Below, in pieces: positions 52,701-60,583 of a DNA stretch of 64,000 nt (within the stretch, counting starts at the first letter, position 1; each line of letters begins with the position of its first letter). Source of the stretch: a virus; the IMG/VR virus record IMGVR_UViG_3300023084_000009, positions 30,337 to 94,336 of that record. One strand, written 5' to 3'. A model generated the notes under the pieces. The model did not search any database and was not told the DNA's origin. It worked only from the letters and a program-made list of their open reading frames with translations. The position numbers and the translations under genes are program-made.

Positions 52701-53419
52701 ACAATAACATCTTCATAAAAAGTAGAAAATCCAGTAATGCTTAACTGGTTTGCAAAACTAGATCCAAAGACAGTAACACCAGCACCAGTGGTTTCAAACT
52801 TCTTAGAGTTATCATAGTATAGTTCTACTGAATCATTGGGTTTGAAAACTGCTATTGGTTCATCACTAGTATCCTTTCGGATAGTCATGTTTGAATCACT
52901 TTCTACAAATAATTCACCAGTATTATTTTTGATGTAACTATTAGTTCCATCATGATGTATTTCTAGATCATTACCAGCACCAATTCCCAGTGTAACATTA
53001 TCATCAAGATTTACATTATCGTTAAAAGTAGAGACTCCTACTACATCTAGTCCACCACCAGTAACTCTCAGTCCAGCTCTTGCTGTTGCAATTCCTACAG
53101 AGTCAACATTGACTACATCTTCATACTTAAGAACACCACCAACGGTTACATCACCACTGAAGTTAGCGGATGTTCCATTTATTGAACCGATAAATGTTGA
53201 AATACCATTTGCAGTTAAGTTTCTAGTTATAATATCATCGCCAATCGAAGCACCACCACCAGAACCCGAAGTTAAAGCGCCAGCAATATATACATCGCTC
53301 TGAAACGTACTTATTCCAGAAACAGCAAAAGCACCACCAACAAAAGCGTCTGTTGAAGTGATAGTTGATGCTGTACCTATCTCTAGACCGTTCTTTACCC
53401 TAAAATTTTGTGTTCCCAC
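46748..53419 (-). CDS. Giant tail fibre with beta-helix domain and collagen-like block (2223 aa)
   Basis: The largest gene in the window, starting with GTG at 53419. Repeated modules ([57 protein letters not shown]) make up most of it. Residues about 467-926 are the third copy of the beta-helix domain (YYVATTGSDSNSGNNINEP start). Residues about 1860-2006 are collagen-like. The C-terminus repeats DIE-x-GVTV-x-VDD-x-CVL twice and lacks an S74 domain. A 74-base perfect repeat (48819 and 49029) and a 72-base-period repeat near 47640 show internal duplication. It is probably a long trimeric fibre. Confidence 0.75.
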   Translation of the reverse strand: MGTQNFRVKNGLEIGTASTITSTDAFVGGAFAVSGISTFQSDVYIAGALTSGSGGGASIGDDIITRNLTANGISTFIGSINGTSANFSGDVTVGGVLKYEDVVNVDSVGIATARAGLRVTGGGLDVVGVSTFNDNVNLDDNVTLGIGAGNDLEIHHDGTNSYIKNNTGELFVESDSNMTIRKDTSDEPIAVFKPNDSVELYYDNSKKFETTGAGVTVFGSSFANQLSITGFSTFYEDVIVDKSLDVAGNIEGGTLYVVGVSTVVGVSTFESDVYVGGTLYAPALNVEGGSSIGDDISTRNLSVTGVSTFSGNIDLNADLDVDGHTELDNLNVSGVSTFQGNVYLGDNDTIYLGDGNDLRIYHSGGQSYIQDTGTGNLNLLGDASVVIGNQVNTETLAKFNVDGSAELYYDNSKKFETTGAGVSITGGVEATGVSTFSGNVDLNADLDVDGHAEFDNVNVSGILTASSFDGDLNALGQTYYVATTGSDSNSGNNINEPYLTIAQALSVAGNGDLINISAGTYEETVPLTVPRGVTVKGAGLRATTIRPSDATKTNNVFLLNDVSTLEDFTVRNSYYNSTDDTGYAFAYAPGIAITTRSPYIQRVTVLNTGSTLSATDPYGYDTADNPPTTYVAGRGALVDGSEVASNSLEAGMLFNEVTFFTPNNKGIVLTNGARAEYLNCFHYFASQAIVGTSGTVGIAGTAETRLKFRTPGVTPAVNDVVKLFDSGGSVVAVGTITNYNSPYAKISGKGYGTFTSVGIGTTQRVEFFQSDGTTFTGIASAISLADYKMFGADLRSVGCAVEYGDQGVVADGLGVNLRLFALNFNHVGSGKDFSNDPTTVIQANEVTELNNGEVSYVSIDHKGDFRVGEAFYINQESGNVSFAATTYDLETTGNLTVTDGGLNQTVITPTSITVGDLQLADATFSSLSGDITIDPAASNKTIINGSLDVNGGNLTVSGVSTFTGNIDANGDLDVEGHTELDNLRVSGVSTFVGIGTFEGNLFVGGTLSAPSINIEGGATLGDDLSTRSLTASGNLSVAGIATISGNTDLNGDLDVEGHTELDNVNIAGVLTATSASFSGDVTVGGTLTYEDVVNVDAIGIATARSGLRITGGGLDVVGVATFSDNVDLGDNDRLRLGDGNDLQIYHSGSNSFIQDTGVGGIFITGSTIRLRNQSNTEDALLYTENGAVELYYDNSKKFETTGAGVSITGGVEATGVSTFRDRVIFDSTNSIQIPVGTDAEKDAVGTAVTGQIRYNTTNSQFEGFGPGNDWGSLGGVKDVDGDTYIKPESSPGSDEDALTFFTAGSERAVIDSDGNVGIATTNPTAKLDVRGTLNVSGVSTFQGNANLGDNVRLNFGDNDDFSIRHTGAHTNLVDTGQGNLYIAGSNEVVIANASINETKAKFITNGAVELYYDNSKKFETTGVGATVSGDLTISNNVQVVGVLTVGSSSVTINGDTNTISVGSGVTVHTTTVSVNQLEVAGLSTFSGIGTFQNDVFVNDSLNVAGDASIVGVLTVGSSSVTINGDTNTISVGSGVTIHTTTASFNQLEVVGLSTFIGIATFQNDAYAKTLYVTDLVVDGGASLGEDITTRNISASGIVTVTGNTDLNGDLDVDGHTELDNLNVSGVSTFQGNVNLGDNDKIRLGDGGDLEIFHDGLNSIIDDVNVGSLVLRSDSSILLRTRTGNENQLVATPNGSVSLYYNNSKKFETTVGGVDITGHTELDNARITGFLTATSASFSGDVTVGGTLKYEDVVNVDAIGIATARSGLRITGGGLDVVGVSTFNDDVNVTSGNSYQINSTDVLSATTLGAGVTNSSLTTVGAGVINNRAELTVGQPSGSDYILLYDADVGDLKKATISNAALQGVQGIQGIQGVQGTQGTQGVQGTQGVQGTQGTQGIQGITGSQGTQGIQGVQGTQGTQGIQGITGSQGTQGRQGTQGVQGIQGTTGAQGAFGTQGVQGIQGIQGRQGTSGAQGATGAQGVQGRQGTNGTQGTQGIPGPVVASANQILFKNSSNVATGSNNLRYFASSNEVSLVGYVTATQGYNIGISSNGSPVSYGPLTTLNFLGVGNTFAITGSRADITIDPDVRNIEQINKVLFTHYGGFDTNTTIGSPQKFGEVFTHPSSTVDIESGVTVYVDDGCVLAITDKTDFDMNYYGREIGGTNLLRGDSFDDNIRSVFQTSITLGGMQKVGYGKIPSYLQDDITYDIENGVTVTVDDTCVLVL
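47638..47761. repeat. Collagen-block repeat with 72-bp period
   Basis: Bases 47638-47689 recur at 47710-47761, identical over 52 bases and spaced by exactly 72 bases. The unit encodes Gly-x-y triplets of the 2223-residue fibre. Confidence 0.85.
48819..49102. repeat. Duplicated fibre module (74-bp perfect repeat)
   Basis: Bases 48819-48892 and 49029-49102 are identical and lie 210 bases apart, which keeps the reading frame (70 codons). They encode the VLTVGSSSVTINGDTNTISVGSGV module. Confidence 0.85.
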
Positions 53420-53455
53420 AGGTTCACTTTCCCCCGATGGTTTTTTAGGTATTTA

Positions 53456-56400
53456 TCAAACCTTTACTGCATCGAAGATTATATTATAAGTTGTGATACC
53501 AGAACTTGCTGGTGTGGCAAGAAGTCTTAAGTTTCCACCAGATACATCCACATCATATGTAGCAACTACGGATGTATTGTAAATTGCACCATACTCATTA
53601 TAGTATGCTGTAGATCCATCATGAAGTGCAGTAATCTTAGTCGTGTGATAATTTCCACCCTCGGTCGCTTGGATTGTATAGTCTATAGAACGATAGGATG
53701 CTACTGGAACTGCAGAGTGAATTCCAATCTGTGAAGTTGTTGTTGTCTCTGCTGTTGTTGTACCATAAGAAACCCTATCATCAATAGAAATATATCCATG
53801 AACATCAAGAGATTCATTTGGAATAGTTGTTCCAATTCCAACATTATAATTGGTATGAATACCAACATATGGTGGATCTGAAGAAACCCAATAGTTACTA
53901 ATTCCAGCATTGCTTGTATCAACCCACTGCTGACTATTACCATCATCATAGTAAATCTTGAGTTGACCATATACGCTATCCCACCACAGGTCTCCTGCAA
54001 GTGGTGATACTGGTGGGAACTCACCAATAACTGCTAGATTCTCACCACCATTTGTATCAACCCACTGAGTACTATCACCATCAGCATAATAAACTTTCAG
54101 GTCTCCAGTGTCACTTTCCCACCAGAGGTCGCCTGCCCTTGCACCACCTGGTGGTTCGGTTGAAACAGAAACTCTTGCACCACCAACACTATCAAGGTCA
54201 ATAACAACAGTGCTTCCATATCCAGTGATACTGAGACCAGTACCAACAAAGTTAATATCAGTAAATCCAGTACCAACTCTTGCCTCTGGGGTTATAACTC
54301 CAGAAGTTGGATTTACTTCGGTAGATCCAATACCAACACCAGCAACGAATAAGATGCCATCCTTATAGAGATCACCGTTGAAGTTAATATCACCATTAAC
54401 GTCCAGGTCATAATTTGGATCGGTAGAAGCAACACCAACAGGACCAGCAAAGTATGCTCCACTATCAACTTGGAATGCTTGTGCGCTAGTTCCTGTAGAA
54501 GTTCCCGTTCCTACCAGTACTGGACCAGTTGTAAATGTTGTTAATCCAGAAATGATGAGAGTATCACCATTTATATTACCTGTAAGGGTGGCATTACGTG
54601 CCGTGAATTCATCAAATACCAGATCATCAGCAACGTAAAGATCACCACCAACATAGAGATCACTTTGGAATGTACCAATACCAGTGAAAGTAGAAACACC
54701 ACCAACATTAATTGGTCCAGTGATATCTACGAAAGAATTGATATCAAGGTAAGAACCAAATGTTGTTACTCCAGATATATTAACATCATCAAGTTCAGTA
54801 AGTCCATTTACATCTAGATTTCCTTCTAAGTCTAGATCAGCATTAGCATCTATGTTACTGGTGAATGTGGAAACACCATTAACATTTAATTGTGTGGAAG
54901 TGAGATCACCAATATCATAAATCTCTGTTCCTGTACCAACAACTCCTGTAATTTCCTTATTGACTATCTCAAACCAGGCACCACTATGTGCAAAGAAAGC
55001 TTTACCATAACTATGAACATGAGCAAATGCACCATGATATGTTCCAGCATCAGGAAGATCTGAATAGTTAGAATATAGGAAAGGTATTACGTTACTTGTG
55101 CCAGCACCAACAATTCTTCCACCAAAAGTAGAAGCGCCAGATACATTTACAGTGTTTAATTCAGTATGTTGCTCTACATCTAGATTACCGTTGGCATCAA
55201 TATCACCAGTAAATGTAGAAGCGCCAGATACATTTACAGTGTTTAATTCAGTATGACCATTTACATCTAAGTCAAATGCGGTTACAATCCCACTAATATT
55301 AATCTGTGGGACTTCTAAAGTATTGTATATTGTTACTCCGTAACCAGTAGTCTCAAACTTTCTAGAATTGTCATAATAAAGTTCTACTGCACCATCAACA
55401 TTAAAGTTTGCATAACTTTCACTACCATCAGCATTTGCAAAATAAATTGCTGCAGTTCCTCTGATATTAAGATTACCAATACCATCATCTACGATGTAAG
55501 AATTTGATCCATCATTATAGATCTGTAAATCATTGCTTCCACCAAGATTAATTCTGTCGTCATTACCAAGATAAATGTCATCTTGGAAAGTAGCAATTCC
55601 AGTGAATAGTGAAGTATGAGTAACTTTTAAATGGCGAGTGGTTGTAAGACCAGTAACATCAAGAGTTGAAGATCTTACATGATCAATGGAAGAGATTCCA
55701 ATATAATCCAGAGTTGTACCCTGGAGATGAGTAGCAAATCCTACATCAATATATGATGTTTTTGCATCAAGAACTTCAAAGTTTCCTCTTGTGATTGTTG
55801 CGGCAGTACCTGTAATATTTCTCGCGCTGATGCTAAAATCGCCAACCTTAACATCACCAACAGCAAGTCTAATCTCGTTAGGAACAAGAGTAGATCCAAT
55901 ACCAACTGCCTGATTAGTCAACCATGCATCAGTGGTTCCAACACCCATTGTGTTGTGCTTATACCACAACCACTGCTTATAAGTATTTGGTAAGCTATTA
56001 ATTCCAGTAACTTGAAGAGGAACTAAGTAATGTCCTTCAGTACTAGCAACAGCAATACCAGAAGAATTTGCAGTATTATCTGTTGGAGTTGTTGTAGTAG
56101 TAAATCCAAGAATTAATTCTTTGTCTTCAATTCTTACTGTTTCAGCATCAAGAAGAATTGAAGTTCCACCAATACTTACGTCACCTTGAATGGTGAGGTT
56201 TCCATAGAATACTGAATCTGGAGCATGAATATCAAAGTCATTAGTGACTTCTAAGTTATATGCTGTAAGAGTTCCAGATACATTTACATTATCAAGTTCA
56301 GAATGTCCATTTACATCAATATTTCCTTCTAGATCTAAATCACCATTAGCATCTAGATTACCACCAATTGTAGTAACGCCAGAAATATTAACATTGTCAA

Positions 56401-57232
56401 GTTCTGTATGCCCTTGAACATCTAAATCACCACCAACTGATACATCACCACCAAGAGTCAAATCACCACTAAGTGTGGAGATACCAGCAACATAAAGATT
56501 GCCCTGTATATCAGTTTGCTTACCAATTGAAGTAAATCCGGTGATTACACTATCACCAATTACTTCTAATTGATATAGTGGATCAGAATTACCTACTCCA
56601 AGTTTTCCAGAAACGTAAGCACCACCAGTAACTTGCAGTTTTTGATTACTTATTCCTGTTGAGTAATCATTGTTAATGAGTACCTCACCAACAGTATTAA
56701 TCCGCATTCTATTCGAACCGGATTCAGATGGTCTAACTTGATAGTTTGCTGTTCCAGTTTGGAAGATAATGTGCCCAGCAGTACCACTTCCAGACTCTGA
56801 TCTAATATACAGATCGCCAGCATTGTCCTCAAAAGCAGAACTAGATTGACCAGGATCTACAAGAGCAATCCAAGGTCCACTTTGATCAAATACTGTTAGA
56901 TTAGCAAATGGATTCGTATATCCGATACTAACATAGGTTGAAATATAAGCACCACCATCAACCTGCAACGTTTGGTTGAAAGTTCCTGTTGATGTGGCAC
57001 CACCAACTAAAAGAGTACTCTCTACTGTAGTAACACCAGCAACATATACAGTGTCATCTACACGAAGATTCCCACTTACTCTTTCATTACCTATAACATA
57101 TAAAGAGTTTTCTTCAGCGGTACTGGTTCCAATACCAACCTTACCGATAGTTTGTAAAACGGTACTACTCTCGGTAAATGATGATATACCAAGATTTAAA
57201 TTAGATTTTCTGCCGCTGAGAAACTTGCCCAT
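53456..57232 (-). CDS. Large modular tail fibre (1258 aa)
   Basis: Opens with GKFLSGRKSNLNLGISSFTESSTVLQTIGKVGIG. The modules are similar to the other fibres (GHTELDNVNISGVTT, GNLDVNG). Distinctive parts are a SDLPDAGTYHGAFAHVHSYGKAFFAHSGAWFEI segment and two copies of GDLWW-S--G-LK-YY-DG-S-QWVDT near residues 1035-1100. No collagen block, beta-helix domain or S74 domain was seen. The end (VDVSGGNLRLLATPASSGITTYNIIFDAVKV) is beta-rich. A fibre shaft or linker is the likely role. The start lies 11 bases after the stop of the 109-residue gene. Confidence 0.72.
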   Translation of the reverse strand: MGKFLSGRKSNLNLGISSFTESSTVLQTIGKVGIGTSTAEENSLYVIGNERVSGNLRVDDTVYVAGVTTVESTLLVGGATSTGTFNQTLQVDGGAYISTYVSIGYTNPFANLTVFDQSGPWIALVDPGQSSSAFEDNAGDLYIRSESGSGTAGHIIFQTGTANYQVRPSESGSNRMRINTVGEVLINNDYSTGISNQKLQVTGGAYVSGKLGVGNSDPLYQLEVIGDSVITGFTSIGKQTDIQGNLYVAGISTLSGDLTLGGDVSVGGDLDVQGHTELDNVNISGVTTIGGNLDANGDLDLEGNIDVNGHSELDNVNVSGTLTAYNLEVTNDFDIHAPDSVFYGNLTIQGDVSIGGTSILLDAETVRIEDKELILGFTTTTTPTDNTANSSGIAVASTEGHYLVPLQVTGINSLPNTYKQWLWYKHNTMGVGTTDAWLTNQAVGIGSTLVPNEIRLAVGDVKVGDFSISARNITGTAATITRGNFEVLDAKTSYIDVGFATHLQGTTLDYIGISSIDHVRSSTLDVTGLTTTRHLKVTHTSLFTGIATFQDDIYLGNDDRINLGGSNDLQIYNDGSNSYIVDDGIGNLNIRGTAAIYFANADGSESYANFNVDGAVELYYDNSRKFETTGYGVTIYNTLEVPQINISGIVTAFDLDVNGHTELNTVNVSGASTFTGDIDANGNLDVEQHTELNTVNVSGASTFGGRIVGAGTSNVIPFLYSNYSDLPDAGTYHGAFAHVHSYGKAFFAHSGAWFEIVNKEITGVVGTGTEIYDIGDLTSTQLNVNGVSTFTSNIDANADLDLEGNLDVNGLTELDDVNISGVTTFGSYLDINSFVDITGPINVGGVSTFTGIGTFQSDLYVGGDLYVADDLVFDEFTARNATLTGNINGDTLIISGLTTFTTGPVLVGTGTSTGTSAQAFQVDSGAYFAGPVGVASTDPNYDLDVNGDINFNGDLYKDGILFVAGVGIGSTEVNPTSGVITPEARVGTGFTDINFVGTGLSITGYGSTVVIDLDSVGGARVSVSTEPPGGARAGDLWWESDTGDLKVYYADGDSTQWVDTNGGENLAVIGEFPPVSPLAGDLWWDSVYGQLKIYYDDGNSQQWVDTSNAGISNYWVSSDPPYVGIHTNYNVGIGTTIPNESLDVHGYISIDDRVSYGTTTAETTTTSQIGIHSAVPVASYRSIDYTIQATEGGNYHTTKITALHDGSTAYYNEYGAIYNTSVVATYDVDVSGGNLRLLATPASSGITTYNIIFDAVKV

Positions 57233-57243
57233 TTCTTATATTA

Positions 57244-57573
57244 TTAGTTAAGTGTTTCCAGAATGCTGACGGTTAATTTCAAATTACTATCGTTGCTACC
57301 AGATAGTTGCAACGAATCACCAGACTCAAGAATCAATCTGCCATTTATAAGACTAAGAGTGTCTTTCCCCTCAATAGGGAAGTCTTTAACAATTTCAGTA
57401 GTAGTTACCGTTCTCTGATGAGAAAGAGAAACAGAATGTGATACAGAATCAATGTTAGCGACTTGTGCTAACAGAACAACACCACTGTACCCAACGGGAG
57501 CAGTGTAGATACCAACAGGACTTGTTGGTGCAACATATGTAACTGTTTTAAATACGTTTAATGGTAAAGCCAT
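57244..57573 (-). CDS. Small fibre-associated protein (109 aa)
   Basis: A beta-rich protein (VFKTVTYVAPTSPVGIYTAPVGYSGVVLLAQVAN, then LINGRLILESGDSLQLSGS and LKLTVSILETLN). It is the paralogue of the 110-residue protein at 36246-36578. Both lie immediately before a large fibre gene in transcription order, which suggests a joint or adaptor role. Four bases separate it from the upstream gene's stop. Function unknown. Confidence 0.7.
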   Translation of the reverse strand: MALPLNVFKTVTYVAPTSPVGIYTAPVGYSGVVLLAQVANIDSVSHSVSLSHQRTVTTTEIVKDFPIEGKDTLSLINGRLILESGDSLQLSGSNDSNLKLTVSILETLN

Positions 57574-57577
57574 TTTA

Positions 57578-59452
57578 TTAATTTCCTCCTAGTGCTAGAA
57601 TTAATGGCGTCACGTTTGCAAACAAACTCTTCGAATAGAAATTACCAGAAATAGTTCCAGTCAATTGATTGATAATAACACCTTCACCAATTCTAAAGTT
57701 TCCAGCCTGATCGGTACTGGTATAAACGACCAATCCACCATTAGTCATATCAACTTCATTATCTTGAATTACAATACCACCATTCTTAGGAAGAGCAGCG
57801 GCAATAGTTGTACCAGATCCAACATACTCAAAAGAATGACCAGATGCTAGCAAACGACTTTGCTTAAAGAATGGAACTGTAGTTCCTACTCCAACAGAGA
57901 ATGGAATATTTTCATTAACAGTTATAGTACATATTCCAGATGAAGTAATTTCTGTCGAACTTTCAATAGCAAAGTATGAAGGAAGAGTTTTAACATATCC
58001 CGTTGCCGTATTAAAACCAACGTCTGGAGCAGAAAAAGTTACACTAGGTGTAGTAGTATAACCTCTTCCACTTGAAATCAATAAAACGTCACTAACAGAC
58101 CCATCTAGAGTTTCTGCAGCTGCAGTGGCAGTAATTCCCCATTCAGTGGATGGGTCATCAATAGTTACTGTTGGTGGAGAAGTATATCCAGTTCCACCAG
58201 AACTAACAACAACTTTAGAAACTGTGTTGTAGAGATGGTCAAAATAAACAACTTGACCATCAAAAGGTCTAGTAACATTTACAGAAACACTTCCAGGACT
58301 ATAAAAAGTGTGGCGAATCGTTGAAACAGATCCAACATTTACTTCAAAAGTTGTAGTTGATGGAGTTGCTTTAACCTCAAAAACGTATCCATTATTTCCT
58401 GATGGATAATATAGTGGTGTTACTCCACCATCATAATCACAAGTAAATCCAACACCGTTAAGTGTAACACCCATTCCAACGTTAAACCCATGAGCAGATG
58501 CTGTGGTTGCCGTTAAAACGCCAGTAATATGATCATAATCAGCACCAGTGACTTGTAAGGTGCTCACACCAACATTAACTGTAAATACTGATGAATTAAC
58601 TGGTGCTGATTCAAGAAGAGTTCCAGAGAACTTTAACGGACTCACACCATCAGAAACTAATCCGTAGTTACCAAATGATGAGTTTGAGTTGGTTAGGTCG
58701 CAAGCACCACCAGAACCAGTAAATACAGCAGTTTCATCACAGATAGTAAAGAGAGAAACTAACTGAGCATATCCCTCGTTCGTAATAGATGCTCCAATTC
58801 CTGCTTCATTATACTGAGTATAAGAGTCAAGAACCATTGACTTCAATGGTCCAAGAGCATGATTTCCATCGACTCTCAGACCAATACTTCTTGGGATAAA
58901 GTTTGTGCAGTTTTGAATATAAGGAGATTGTGCAAAATATTTGATATCATTTGGATTGAAAGCAAAGATTGCTCCAGTATTGGCCGAACCAACAAATGAC
59001 ATCTCGGTAATATAATTACCAGGACTTACATAAAAGAGATCACCTTGATTTTGTGGAGTAACCGATACCTCTCTCAGATTATCTCCAACAATACTTATTT
59101 GAGATGGAAGTGCAATAGGATTATCTTCTAGATAAGTCCCAGCACTAACTTTAATAACAGTTCCTGCTGTTGCGATTCCAACTGCTGCTTTGATTGTTCG
59201 TTTGGCGTCTCCGAGTTTGACTCCTGTGTTGTCGTCGTCTCCGTCTGTTGTGACATATAAAACATTAGTGACTTCTGTACCGGCGGTAAGATTAACAACC
59301 TCCGTAGCGATACCAGTAGCTGCAAACCTATCTCTTATCGTAAATAGGTTCGCATCATAAGTGTTAAGAGCTAATTCTCCCGTCTGTAAATCGGAAACCT
59401 GGGGAATTTTTCCAGGCACCGCAGATCGTTTGATTCTATACGGTGTTGCCAT
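57578..59452 (-). CDS. Structural protein with beta-helix domain (624 aa)
   Basis: Opens with PYRIKRSAVPGKIPQVSDLQTGELALNTYDANLFTIRD, a common start of phage tail proteins. VLYVTTDGDDDNTG then begins a beta-helix domain (TIKAAVGIATAGTVIKVSAGTYLEDNPIALP). It is a diverged relative of the three fibre copies. The middle contains SPPTVTIDDPS and VLLISSGRGYTTTPSVTFSAP repeats, and the end resembles the fibre beta-helix end (DQAGNFRIGEGVIINQLTG). It is the first gene of the fibre region in transcription order. It could be the fibre hub or attachment protein; inferred. Confidence 0.72.
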   Translation of the reverse strand: MATPYRIKRSAVPGKIPQVSDLQTGELALNTYDANLFTIRDRFAATGIATEVVNLTAGTEVTNVLYVTTDGDDDNTGVKLGDAKRTIKAAVGIATAGTVIKVSAGTYLEDNPIALPSQISIVGDNLREVSVTPQNQGDLFYVSPGNYITEMSFVGSANTGAIFAFNPNDIKYFAQSPYIQNCTNFIPRSIGLRVDGNHALGPLKSMVLDSYTQYNEAGIGASITNEGYAQLVSLFTICDETAVFTGSGGACDLTNSNSSFGNYGLVSDGVSPLKFSGTLLESAPVNSSVFTVNVGVSTLQVTGADYDHITGVLTATTASAHGFNVGMGVTLNGVGFTCDYDGGVTPLYYPSGNNGYVFEVKATPSTTTFEVNVGSVSTIRHTFYSPGSVSVNVTRPFDGQVVYFDHLYNTVSKVVVSSGGTGYTSPPTVTIDDPSTEWGITATAAAETLDGSVSDVLLISSGRGYTTTPSVTFSAPDVGFNTATGYVKTLPSYFAIESSTEITSSGICTITVNENIPFSVGVGTTVPFFKQSRLLASGHSFEYVGSGTTIAAALPKNGGIVIQDNEVDMTNGGLVVYTSTDQAGNFRIGEGVIINQLTGTISGNFYSKSLFANVTPLILALGGN

Positions 59453-59509
59453 TTATCGCATTCGGTATGTACCAAAAGAAGCAGTATATACTGCCTTTGA
59501 TTTATTTAT

Positions 59510-59881
59510 TCAAGTTGCGTTATTCCTTCTTGGGCGATACGCAAACAAGTTAGTCGGTGGATCTGGTTTCATCCAGTCCTTAATTTTTTCATATCTCTGA
59601 ATACTAAAAAACTCCTGAGAAAGATACCAATCTTCCCAAGGAGTATGACCTTTATCTTGATTGCAATCATGGCAGGCACACACAACATTCTTTGTGTAGT
59701 CTGCTCCACCCTTTGAACGGGGAACAATGTGATCTAATGTGAGTCCTTCTTCAGACCCACAATAGGCACATTTATTACCCCATTCTTCCTTTATCTTCCT
59801 CCTCCACATTCTTTTCGCTTCTGCCGAACTTGTTGTCTGGAGATTGAAGACATAGGCTTGCGGGGAGTTGTATAGGGGCAT
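59510..59881 (-). CDS. HNH endonuclease (123 aa)
   Basis: The HNH core is NKCAYCGSEEGLTLDHIVPRSKGGADYTKNVVCACHDCNQDKG. It has the two CxxC pairs of a structural zinc site and the DH...N...H catalytic residues. An N-terminal helix (EAKRMWRRKIKEEW) and a Trp-rich C-terminus flank it. It could be a free-standing homing endonuclease or a nuclease used in packaging. Its position at the border of the fibre region fits a mobile element. A late element (59897-59910) lies just upstream. Confidence 0.85.
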   Translation of the reverse strand: MPLYNSPQAYVFNLQTTSSAEAKRMWRRKIKEEWGNKCAYCGSEEGLTLDHIVPRSKGGADYTKNVVCACHDCNQDKGHTPWEDWYLSQEFFSIQRYEKIKDWMKPDPPTNLFAYRPRRNNAT

Positions 59882-59896
59882 AAAAGAATTTTGCCG

Positions 59897-59910
59897 TTTT
59901 AGTTATTTAT
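59897..59910 (-). promoter_or_regulatory. Late element ATAAATAACTAAAA
   Basis: Fourth copy of the identical 14-base element. It overlaps the stop of the zinc-ribbon gene and lies 16 bases before the HNH start at 59881. Confidence 0.6.
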
Positions 59911-60058
59911 TTGTTTTGAAATCAACATGTTTCTTTTTACATGCTCCACGTGCCCATGCTCTTGCCATGCTGTCTACATGAGAACAAGGTTTTCCTTTCT
60001 CACCACAGTAGGGACACTTAGCATCATTTGGATCATTAGGGTATGAAAACTTCGGCAT
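59903..60058 (-). CDS. Small zinc-ribbon-like protein (51 aa)
   Basis: The product contains AKCPYCGEKGKPCSHVDS and later ARGACKKKHVD, so a CxxC pair plus further Cys and His that could bind zinc. The C-terminus is basic. Its start overlaps the end of the 88-residue gene by 23 bases in another frame. A CxxC with H-V-D-S-M-A-R-A-W-A-R suggests a nucleic-acid-binding small protein. Function unknown. Confidence 0.6.
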   Translation of the reverse strand: MPKFSYPNDPNDAKCPYCGEKGKPCSHVDSMARAWARGACKKKHVDFKTNK

Positions 60059-60302
60059 TGTCTTCCTCTAAGATAGGTTGAACTTCCCATGATCCACCAA
60101 CACCACCATCCATATTCACAACAATATCCCGAGTAGGAAGTTGCTTACCGAAAGATACATCAACAATATCACCAGGATAAGGTGTAAATTGATAGTAGTG
60201 TCCATCACCTTTCATGGCAACAAGAGTGGTTGCATCTTGAAGAGATCCACAATCAGCAATCTTTTTACCACCTGGTTGAAATACAGAATAAAAACCGTTC
60301 AT
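60036..60302 (-). CDS. Small conserved-looking protein (88 aa)
   Basis: A compact, beta-rich protein (NGFYSVFQPGGKKIADCGSLQDATTLVAMKGDG, then TPYPGDIVDVSFGKQLPTRDIVVN). An acidic end (EEDNAEVFIP) follows. Its ATG overlaps the stop of the upstream gene (ATGA). I recall similar proteins only as cyanophage hypotheticals; no function can be assigned. Confidence 0.65.
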   Translation of the reverse strand: MNGFYSVFQPGGKKIADCGSLQDATTLVAMKGDGHYYQFTPYPGDIVDVSFGKQLPTRDIVVNMDGGVGGSWEVQPILEEDNAEVFIP

Positions 60303-60583
60303 TTCTTTTCGTATGGGTGTGCCTGTTTCAAATCAGGATTTGGTTGGGAAGGAACTACTGGGTTCCTAGTTACATTTTCAATTACAATAAAGGCATCACT
60401 TTGATAACTTACTGTACCATAAGGTTTTGCCCACTTGGGGTTAGCACCTTCAGTCTGGTGAATGCCGCTGTTGGCAACTCCACCAATCTTGACACGAAGT
60501 TCATCATTTGGATCCCAATCCATCTTACCAAGAGCAATTGCTAGTTGCCCTAGCATATCAGCACTTGGGAATTTCTCTTTCAT
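60299..60583 (-). CDS. Small conserved-looking protein (94 aa)
   Basis: Start at ATG 60583, eight bases after an AGAGGA ribosome-binding site; a longer frame exists but lacks one. The product has a helical start (PSADMLGQLAIALGKMDWDPNDELRVKIGG) and a beta-rich end with YQSDAFIVIENVTRNPVVPSQPNPD. It overlaps the next gene by four bases. Function unknown. Confidence 0.65.
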   Translation of the reverse strand: MKEKFPSADMLGQLAIALGKMDWDPNDELRVKIGGVANSGIHQTEGANPKWAKPYGTVSYQSDAFIVIENVTRNPVVPSQPNPDLKQAHPYEKK

